34,195 bases of DNA, taken from NCBI GenBank assembly GCA_938028705.1, contig CALIZI010000166.1, positions 1 through 34,195 on the forward strand, written 5' to 3'. Below are positions 25,001 to 30,239 of this stretch, piece by piece. Position 1 is the first letter of the stretch; every line of letters starts with the position of its first letter. The notes under the pieces were generated by a model. That model did not search any database. It had not been told where the DNA came from and was given only the letters and a program-made list of their open reading frames with translations. This DNA comes from an uncultured Saprospiraceae bacterium. GTDB lineage: Bacteria > Bacteroidota > Bacteroidia > Chitinophagales > Saprospiraceae. The position numbers and the translations under genes are program-made.

Positions 25001-27183
25001 TTATCGGCTGATGTACCGTCCTCAAAGCTACCGCTGAAATCATTGTTGGATATCATGATAAATTCATTATCGTAGCAAACGCTTTGTGTGTTGATATTGA
25101 ATGTACCTGCATTTGCCTCACAATTGCACTGCGTAAAAGTAACAGAGGTAAAATCCAACAAGCTACACCCCAACCCATCATCAGTGATAGAAAACAGATA
25201 ATCGCCATTTGTACCGCTTGTGATATTGATAGATGCGCCTGTTCCGGTGGTGGTCACTCCGTTGGGGTCGGTGTATGACCATGAGTAGTCTGCGGTATTA
25301 TCAACACTCGGAAAACCTCCTAATAAGTCAATGGTAATATCGCAGTTATTTGTATTTACATCAGCACCGAGTGGAGGGTTCATATATACGGTGTAACCTT
25401 CATTGGGGTCTAAGCCTGTACATAGTATATCAAACTGCCCATCCGGTGTTCCGATGATAGGCGCAATATAATAGGTGACACCTGAACCATCAGGTATAAT
25501 TTCAATACTATTACTGGTAACAATTTGTCCGTTATTATTCCATAGTCCAATGTAATTAATATCTTCGTTGGGTGCAAATAAGTCATCATCGGGTAGCGGT
25601 CCTCCATTGGGTACACCTGTCATACCGAGTGGGTCTTCGAGTACCCACACTACCCAGAGGACTTCGGTTCGTCCTGTTGAAGGGTCTGTCATTTCATTTA
25701 TAGTAGAAAGTGTATAGGGATCGTCATCAGCACATAATTCAACGGTCTGTGTACCAACTACCTCACCACCGGAGACGTTACAATTATTACAAGTTATTTC
25801 TATGGTCTGCATTTGCGTGCCGGAGCATCCGTCACCATCATCCCATGAATAAGTAATGGCATAAAGTCCTGCATTTAGACTGGAAGGGTCGAATGTTGCA
25901 ATACCTGTACCTGTATCCGTAATCCCCGAACCTGTAAAGGTAGCCGTACCCACCGGCGAACCGATGTTGACGGTAAAGCAATTGCTATTGGCATGATCAA
26001 ATGTACCGGAAGCCATGACATTATCGGGTGCAGTGTCGGGCGAATAATCAATTACCTGATAATCAAATGAGCCTGTTCCGGCATTATCGCACCAAACGAT
26101 GGAGTAACTGACCGTGGGGTCAAGGTATTCGCCGTAAAATACATAGTCTTCATCGTCAGGAAGTGGTCCGGAGTAGCTGCCCCCCATATTTGTTGGAGCT
26201 TTATATCCTATAAGATTGCCTGTGCCATTGGGCTGGTCCCACAATTCAAGGGTATTTTCTGTAGCACTATTAATGTCGGTTGAGATTTCTATACCAAAGG
26301 CGGGCGTAATAAAATCATTTGCAACAGGGTCTTGATTTGGCGGTAAATTTGCGGCAATTGCGGCAATTTGAATAGGTGCATCTGTGCAGTCTATTGTAGC
26401 AGGTAAAGGTATTGGCGGGGTACTTGGCGGACCTTGCGAAAATTCCACATCCCGACAATCTTGAATGATAGAGCAATCGGTGGTGGCTGTGCCACCGATT
26501 TTGTTGGCAAAGATGTTGGTGGGCATATTGTCAAAATTGGTAATCACAAAAATATATACCTCACCGACTTGTGCATTCGGAATATCAACTACCTCAGCGT
26601 CTTGAGGATCATAGCTACAATCCACCCCATCACCTTCTATACAGCATCCAAATCCATAATCATCCGGGTCATTGGTGACACAAAGATCACATATATCTCC
26701 ATTTGTACAAGATGAACCGTCGGCACAAAATCCAATACCTAATATAGGCGTACATTCCCTCCTGCAACATCCCTCAAAATCGCAAGGTACTCCATTGGGG
26801 CATATCTGTGAAGTCGGACAAGGTGTTTCTGTTGCTTGTATTGCACCACATATATTTTGCGCTGCCTGCAAACTTGCGAAGGGTCCATAAACAATAAAAT
26901 CTATATCATGCTCTTCAGCGTTATCATCTATATTGGTGAGTTCAATTTGCATATTTCCGGGTTGGTCAATTTGGATATAATACCAAGCGGGATTTCGCGG
27001 AATTTCCAGACAAGCATAGTCATTCCCAATATCAGCATCTTGTATTCCCGTAGTGGCAGGAAATGAAATGCCTGAGTCTGTACAAAAAGCCTGCATATCC
27101 ACACACGTCGAGCCTTGTGCCAATACTCCGGCAGTAAAAAGAATATTACAAATAAATATAATTAAAAAATAATACTTTTTCAT
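19045..27183 (-). CDS. Giant SprB-repeat adhesin with T9SS type B sorting domain
   Basis: A 2,712-residue secreted surface protein, probably an adhesin exported by the type IX system. Residues 1-22 are a signal peptide (ending GVLAQ). Residues 30-225 form a beta domain (PAWYYIQIDQPGNMQIEL, DIDFIVYGPF, VDIPNAQVGEVYIFVITNF) interrupted by a cysteine-rich insertion at about 112-190 with 14 cysteines. Residues 240-930 are further beta-rich domains. Residues 934-2533 are 20 SprB-type repeats of about 80 residues, each with C-x-G-x-x-[DN]-G, GGT-[PA], a YxW motif, AGxYxVTVTDxxGC and a final EP. A PKD-like domain follows, then the type B sorting domain at about 2615-2712 (IPNIFSPNGDGSNDVFMI, FRIYDRWGELLF, GWDGTYRGRDLNPGVFVY). 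Lysine is scarce and the protein strongly acidic. In Flavobacterium, SprB repeats move along the cell surface during gliding. No sprF-like gene adjoins it; the nearest is at 6544. Confidence 0.95.
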   Translation of the reverse strand: MKKYYFLIIFICNILFTAGVLAQGSTCVDMQAFCTDSGISFPATTGIQDADIGNDYACLEIPRNPAWYYIQIDQPGNMQIELTNIDDNAEEHDIDFIVYGPFASLQAAQNICGAIQATETPCPTSQICPNGVPCDFEGCCRRECTPILGIGFCADGSSCTNGDICDLCVTNDPDDYGFGCCIEGDGVDCSYDPQDAEVVDIPNAQVGEVYIFVITNFDNMPTNIFANKIGGTATTDCSIIQDCRDVEFSQGPPSTPPIPLPATIDCTDAPIQIAAIAANLPPNQDPVANDFITPAFGIEISTDINSATENTLELWDQPNGTGNLIGYKAPTNMGGSYSGPLPDDEDYVFYGEYLDPTVSYSIVWCDNAGTGSFDYQVIDYSPDTAPDNVMASGTFDHANSNCFTVNIGSPVGTATFTGSGITDTGTGIATFDPSSLNAGLYAITYSWDDGDGCSGTQMQTIEITCNNCNVSGGEVVGTQTVELCADDDPYTLSTINEMTDPSTGRTEVLWVVWVLEDPLGMTGVPNGGPLPDDDLFAPNEDINYIGLWNNNGQIVTSNSIEIIPDGSGVTYYIAPIIGTPDGQFDILCTGLDPNEGYTVYMNPPLGADVNTNNCDITIDLLGGFPSVDNTADYSWSYTDPNGVTTTGTGASINITSGTNGDYLFSITDDGLGCSLLDFTSVTFTQCNCEANAGTFNINTQSVCYDNEFIMISNNDFSGSFEDGTSADNTPGDGDMYNGVGYAIFSDVPSGVYAEDDPNFVGILGTSPAPGGQAQNSIGAFVGLTIINGNTGTTTTIQPNSTYYFTTIYSFDVDGSNGDDIAIYGFGVGGGIDCFDSNADQAIAVTFLDSISAVITQTCNMTGGVEISFQLSGGHPDFNGSNYTITGDGPQGTVAPNGTYTISDHPPETPYIIVVGDEGGQGCSRAFQGFSLAAPTVDVSNFTDETCQGANDGTATALPGSGTAPYNFEWSNGAMTATASGLSAGNYTVTVTDSEGCTVIGDMVTIMAGSAMTLTALADSVTCADGSDGSITAMPMGGTEPYNYQWSGSPGGTPTVGGLTAGVYTVTVTDVNGCEATASAEVEQPVAIGAFLENETDPACFGESTGSIDGVVTGGVAPFTYTWSNGQMTESITGLTAGFYGLTIEDANGCVATASTTLAEPSLLTTQVNLVNNASCEGSMDGALVAEPNGGTEPYNFTWSHDNTLNAPGANNLNPGSYAVTVTDAQGCVATADGFIASTVVITDSGTTQDVNCNGESSGSITANPEGSTNLPYTYTWSANANTGNVQTATGLSADTYFLTITDAAGCTGSAQYVVNEPTELLIAASVDNNILCNGETNGQASVTANGGTPDAAGNYNYQWSDGQNTAMATNLSAGMYSVTVTDDNGCEKTDEVEIIEPEQLNLILGSNEISCFGGSDGFVTATPQGGTPDANGNYDYEWSANANGQSTATAFNLPIGIYMVTVTDDSGCIATGEVELVEPPLLVATVNADEQVTCNGGNDGQATASATGGTLDFTDPNADYTYEWSASAGSQTTATATNLPAGTHSVTLTDFKDCEDIVEVIITEPDILLVNISIDNNVNCNAGNNGQLTANAQGGTPNAAGSYTYQWDANAANQSTATAGGLMAGTYTVTVTDDNGCTVTGEATITEPDALTLDVTADTNVNCNGSNDGSATASPSGGTPDANGNYTYQWDTNAGGFATASVSNLAAGTYTVTVTDDNGCEIIGSVDITEPGELTVMVNLNNNVNCDGGNDGSATAVPSGGTPDASGNYTYEWSASAGSQITALANNLPVGMHTVTVTDANGCTNTGSIDITAPNALDLNVEANADVKCAGGTDGSATAIPTGGTPDAAGNYNYEWSASAGNQMTDAATNLPAGMHTVTVTDDSGCTITGEVEIMEPPLLEVNINTDNNVGCNSGNDGQATATATGGTPDATGNYTYQWDAAANNQMTATAGSLIAGTYSVTVTDANGCTAENMVEITEPQAITSTIDAMNVSCNGGDDASATVTPTGGTPDANGEYSYQWSANAGGVFTASVSNLTAGIYMVSITDMNNCTLVETITITEPDELTIAVSDVMGVLCNGQTNGTATVTSMGGTPPYEYEWGGSGETTETAVMLPAGMHIITVTDLNNCTITAEVEIIEPDELTLDLTGTDPACFGETNGSIMSTVEGGTMPYNYAWSDGQASDTATDLSAGNHSLIVTDANGCTVNGNLTLVEPPQIILDISTSLTNCVGDCDGEASVLANGGTGGFSYLWDNGETTDNASALCAGEHTLTVTDASGCMVIDTFMIENPVPIFPGGSSMPVSCFGGSDGSVTMTPTGGIPSYTYEWFTDSLDLGTDSGPSSSIDSLPAGIYTVVVTDANGCQTPPINITIVQPAAPLTLTASGQAPNCNGGDDGFVTVEPEGGTPSYAYQWSAETGFQDTQTALNLPLGTYSVTVSDENGCTDTISVSIDEPTDVTMQLSSMPATCFGDANGIIVVEGTTGGMEPYTYSLDGEIFTPDTEFFGLAAGLYTVYVQDAGMCVYTDEILVEQPFEVIVDAGMDETILFGDSIQLSAQINQPPGNNFGLSWSPAEGLDCTACDNPIASPLDDMTYIVTATDSITGCKATDEITVFINKDRNVYIPNIFSPNGDGSNDVFMIFGGAGVTNVVSFRIYDRWGELLFEAENFGTNDPEQGWDGTYRGRDLNPGVFVYVAEIEFIDGISIPYKGDVTLMR
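19585..24386 (-). repeat. Twenty ~240-bp tandem repeats encoding SprB-type units
   Basis: Coding tandem repeats within the giant adhesin gene. I counted 20 units by the C-x-G opening motif and the VTVTD-x-x-GC closing motif. Units 6 to 14 (roughly the middle) share the longer insert GGTPDANGNYTYQW and are most alike at DNA level; units at both ends are shorter and more diverged. This gradient is what repeated unequal exchange in the middle would leave. Assembly of this block from short reads should be treated with care. Confidence 0.85.
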
Positions 27184-27304
27184 GATAATTTTTTATCAAT
27201 GTTCTGGTTTTAAATACAATAAATTTAAATATCAAAGGACGCAATCAGCGCATTATCGTAGCTATATCAAAGACTACAATTGCCTTATCGCCTAATCTTA
27301 CAAC

Positions 27305-27721
27305 TTATTGATTATTAGGTGTTTCTGCCTTTATTTTTCTCAATTTTCCCAAGAGTTTTTCGTATTTGATACGAGTTGTTACACTATGGTTGGGTTCAGC
27401 TTTGAGGGCTTCAACTTTCGCTTCTACATCACAAATTCTTGCATCTAAATTTTTATAGATACTTGGACGAGAAGCAGATTTGAATAAAGGTTGAGAGGAA
27501 GGAACAGCCTTTGTTTTAGCTGTTTTGGAAGTAGGTGTGTTTTTGGTCACTTGCTCATAAAGCGGCGTGACTTTCGGTGTTTCTTTCTGACGAATAATAG
27601 CTTGAGGTTCTTGTTTTTCTACTGTTATAGTTTTGGGTTGAGTGGGTATATCTTTTTGTGCAAACATATTGGCAGTAAGTAAGAGACCTACCAATAGCAA
27701 GGTAAATTTGTACTTAATCAT
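27305..27721 (-). CDS. Small secreted protein with C-terminal coiled coil
   Basis: A 138-residue exported protein of unknown function. Residues 1-21 are a signal peptide (ending MFAQ). A low-complexity, lysine/threonine/proline-rich stretch (QPKTITVEKQEPQ, TPTSKTAKTKAVPS) follows to about residue 85. The C-terminal 50 residues (DARICDVEAKVEALKAEPN, then YEKLLGKLRKIKAE) look like a short helical coiled coil. It lies 121 bases upstream of the giant adhesin gene and points the same way, so it may share its transcript. The basic charge contrasts with the very acidic adhesin, which would allow an interaction, but this is speculation. No family recognised. Confidence 0.75.
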   Translation of the reverse strand: MIKYKFTLLLVGLLLTANMFAQKDIPTQPKTITVEKQEPQAIIRQKETPKVTPLYEQVTKNTPTSKTAKTKAVPSSQPLFKSASRPSIYKNLDARICDVEAKVEALKAEPNHSVTTRIKYEKLLGKLRKIKAETPNNQ

Positions 27722-28009
27722 TTTTAAGTGTATTGGTGAATAAGTTTATATCGTAAATTTGTTGATTCGTGATTCAACTTATTAACAATTTTTAATTAAA
27801 TGAGTGAAAAATGGGTGTGGATTAAATTCAAATAAAAAAATATTTTAAAATAATTATTTTTTTTATAATAACAATTATGCAAATTTCGTACAATTTATTG
27901 ACAATTAATGGTTTATCAGGCAATTAATTTTTCCCAACTGCAAATGCCAGCTCGATTTTAAGTTAAAAAATATATAAAAATTTTATTTGCACTTGAAGTT
28001 GTTGAATAT

Positions 28010-28660
28010 TTAAGCGTGAATCAATACCCTGTCGCGCAATGCTATCCATGATACAAATAAAAATACGGCATTAGCAAGATTGAATCCGGCTACCAAAAAA
28101 ATACCACCCGCCACAGGTAAGATGTAGTACATCAGTATGCAAAATAAATAGATGAATAAGGGATTGAATAAGCCTACCCACCTCGAATAACGGGTTTTTA
28201 AGGAGAAAATAAATATCATCAATGTCAATGATAAAGCTGCAAAACCAAAGAGCATCACTGCTGCCAGAGGTTCAAAGTAAGGCAGCAAGCGGTCTATTGT
28301 GCCGCCGCTTCTTAGGGTGTGTGCGATATACACAAAACCACTATGAAAACAGACACCTGCAAAAAATAAAAAAACCGTTATACCAAAGACCCCCCACGCT
28401 ATATTTCCCCCCATTGGTTCGAGGGCATGACAGACGACCCGATAGCCCGCCAGTGTGAGCGGAATGGCAAAGATTCCGAGAAAATGCCCCCACATCAAAT
28501 CACTTTTAGGAATCTCCGTCAGAAAACTGTAGGACCTATCCAAATAATCAGCATCGGGTAAGTACAATAATAAGACATCGGCAGTAGCACCGAGTATCGC
28601 GCCGCCAATGCCGAGCATGAACAGGAAGTCATACAATTTTGTTGAACGTGGTGTATCCAT
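28010..28660 (-). CDS. Polytopic membrane protein, possibly DUF6796-like
   Basis: A 216-residue integral membrane protein with about seven hydrophobic segments (for example FLFMLGIGGAILGATADVLL, FLGIFAIPLTLAGYRVV, FGITVFLFFAGVCF, FLVAGFNLANAVFLFVSWIA). Between segments 1 and 2 is a loop with DADYLDRSYSFLTEIPKSDL, and a polar face includes H103-S-G-F. It resembles DUF6796-type proteins of unknown function, from memory only. I chose the ATG at 28660 because a match to the Bacteroidota -7 promoter element on this strand (28705-28698) lies between it and the further ATG at 28735, which would be upstream of its own promoter. It diverges from the TlpA-like gene. Confidence 0.8.
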   Translation of the reverse strand: MDTPRSTKLYDFLFMLGIGGAILGATADVLLLYLPDADYLDRSYSFLTEIPKSDLMWGHFLGIFAIPLTLAGYRVVCHALEPMGGNIAWGVFGITVFLFFAGVCFHSGFVYIAHTLRSGGTIDRLLPYFEPLAAVMLFGFAALSLTLMIFIFSLKTRYSRWVGLFNPLFIYLFCILMYYILPVAGGIFLVAGFNLANAVFLFVSWIALRDRVLIHA

Positions 28661-28697
28661 TTTACTTGTATTGAGGGGCGGGTGATGATATTTGTCG

Positions 28698-28705
28698 CAA
28701 AAATA
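28698..28705 (-). promoter_or_regulatory. Candidate -7 element for membrane protein gene
   Basis: On the minus strand this reads TATTTTTG, an exact TAnnTTTG match, 38 bases before the ATG at 28660. It would give a leader of about 30 bases. No clear -33 TTG is visible at the ideal spacing, so confidence is moderate. Confidence 0.45.
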
Positions 28706-28730
28706 CGGTTTTATAGGCACATAAATTTCG

Positions 28731-28738
28731 TACATTTG
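28731..28738 (+). promoter_or_regulatory. Candidate -7 element for TlpA-like gene
   Basis: TACATTTG matches TAnnTTTG exactly and ends 24 bases before the ATG at 28763. This supports that start over the GTG at 28682, which lies upstream of the element. It is 25 bases from the divergent element at 28698-28705. Confidence 0.5.
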
Positions 28739-28762
28739 ACCTTAGTACAAAAAATTCAAAAC

Positions 28763-30088
28763 ATGCGTTCACTAATCATCTGTATATCAGCACTTTGGCT
28801 ATTATTTCAATTTACAAGTTGTGTCATGCCTAACCCACACAAATACGTTGCGCCGGGACATTGGCGAGCTACTTTGTACCTTGCCGAACAGCAGGGGCAA
28901 AAGGAATTTGTACCGCGTGACCGCAAGGCAGACTATCAAATTGATGAAGTAACGGACGGCGAATTGCCTTTTGTTTTTGAAGTCAAATACGAAGGAGAAG
29001 ATAAATTTTTTATTGACATTATTAATGGTGAAGAACGCATCCGCGTACAGCCGGAAGACATCGTAGTAGGCAGAAATCGCGCTACGGGGCAGGATACTTT
29101 GTTGATTCGTTTTCCGCATTATGAATCTTATATCAAAGCCATTTATGAGGAGCGTATTATGGAGGGTGAATGGGTCGTTGAAACCCGTAATAATTATCGC
29201 ATTCCATTCATGGCGCGACATGGGCAGGATTATCGTTTTTCGACGCTTCGGAAGACACCCAAAATTGACTTGAATGGAGATTGGGCAGTCGTGTTTTCGG
29301 AAGATGATGACCCGTATAAAGCTATCGGCGAATTTGAACAAAAAGGCAATCACTTAGCAGGTACTTTTCGTACTGAAACGGGTGATTTTCGATTCTTGGA
29401 AGGAACGGTACAGGCAAATAAAATATATCTGTCTTGCTTCGATGGCTCACACGCTTTTTTGTATGAAGCCAAAATACTGGAAGATTCTACGATTATTGGT
29501 GCGTTTTGGTCGGGCAAACATTATAAAACGACTTGGTCGGCAAAACGTGACCCCGATTTTCAGCTTGCTGACCCTGATGAATTGACCTATCTAAAGGAAG
29601 GTTACGATAAGATCGAATTTACCTTTCCTGACATCAATGGCAAGCCCGTCTCGCTCACTGATGACCGCTATAAAGGCAAGGTTAAACTCGTGCAAATATT
29701 AGGTACTTGGTGTCCGAATTGTGCAGATGAAACGGCTTTTTTATCCGAATATTATAATACACTTAATTCGGATGACCTCGCTGTTATCGGCTTGGCTTTT
29801 GAGAAACACCGCGAACCGGAAAAAGCTAAAATTGCTATTGAACGCTTTATCCAACGTTTTGATGTGAAGTATGATGTACTCTTTGCCAACGGTTCTTCGT
29901 CCAAACAAGAAGCAGCCGAAGCACTCCCAATGCTCAATGCGGTGATCTCCTACCCGACCATGATTTTTATTGACAAAAAGAATAAAGTACGCAAGATACA
30001 CACCGGATTTGAAGGACCAGCAACGAGCCAATATGAGCAATTTACAAAAGAATTTGATATATTTGTAAAGAAATTATTGTCAGAATAA
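28763..30088 (+). CDS. TlpA-like thioredoxin-fold lipoprotein
   Basis: A 441-residue exported lipoprotein. The start ATG gives MRSLIICISALWLLFQFTSC with the probable acylated cysteine at residue 20. Residues 25 to about 275 form a beta-rich domain (GHWRATLYLAEQQGQKEFVP, then FVFEVKYEGEDKFFIDIING, later NGDWAVVFSEDDDPYKAIGE and FRFLEGTVQANKIYLSCFDG), which I recognise only from other Bacteroidota TlpA-like proteins. The C-terminal third is a TlpA/peroxiredoxin-like thioredoxin fold with the redox motif W-C-P-N-C near residue 316 (QILGTWCPNCADETAFL), the cis-proline region VISYPTMIFIDKKNKVRKI, and a GFEGPATS ending. It probably reduces periplasmic disulfides. The fusion gene starts 151 bases downstream in the same direction. 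Confidence 0.9.
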   Translation: MRSLIICISALWLLFQFTSCVMPNPHKYVAPGHWRATLYLAEQQGQKEFVPRDRKADYQIDEVTDGELPFVFEVKYEGEDKFFIDIINGEERIRVQPEDIVVGRNRATGQDTLLIRFPHYESYIKAIYEERIMEGEWVVETRNNYRIPFMARHGQDYRFSTLRKTPKIDLNGDWAVVFSEDDDPYKAIGEFEQKGNHLAGTFRTETGDFRFLEGTVQANKIYLSCFDGSHAFLYEAKILEDSTIIGAFWSGKHYKTTWSAKRDPDFQLADPDELTYLKEGYDKIEFTFPDINGKPVSLTDDRYKGKVKLVQILGTWCPNCADETAFLSEYYNTLNSDDLAVIGLAFEKHREPEKAKIAIERFIQRFDVKYDVLFANGSSSKQEAAEALPMLNAVISYPTMIFIDKKNKVRKIHTGFEGPATSQYEQFTKEFDIFVKKLLSE

Positions 30089-30239
30089 TATGCTTTTATC
30101 AAACCAAGTATATTTTTTTATTATTTTAAAAAAAATTGTAAATTGCTATTGATTGGAAATAAATCAAACACTAACTACTGACCTCTTTTACACCATACAT
30201 TTACCCTCATTTTCCAATATATTCAAACAAAAAGCGACT

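Noticed and set aside
30153-30239. An N-terminal extension of the fusion protein from a TTG at 30153.
   Set aside because: The extra 29 residues show no homology-like pattern, an ATG at 30240 fits the TIR-like start, and a promoter-like TACATTTA lies at 30196 between them.
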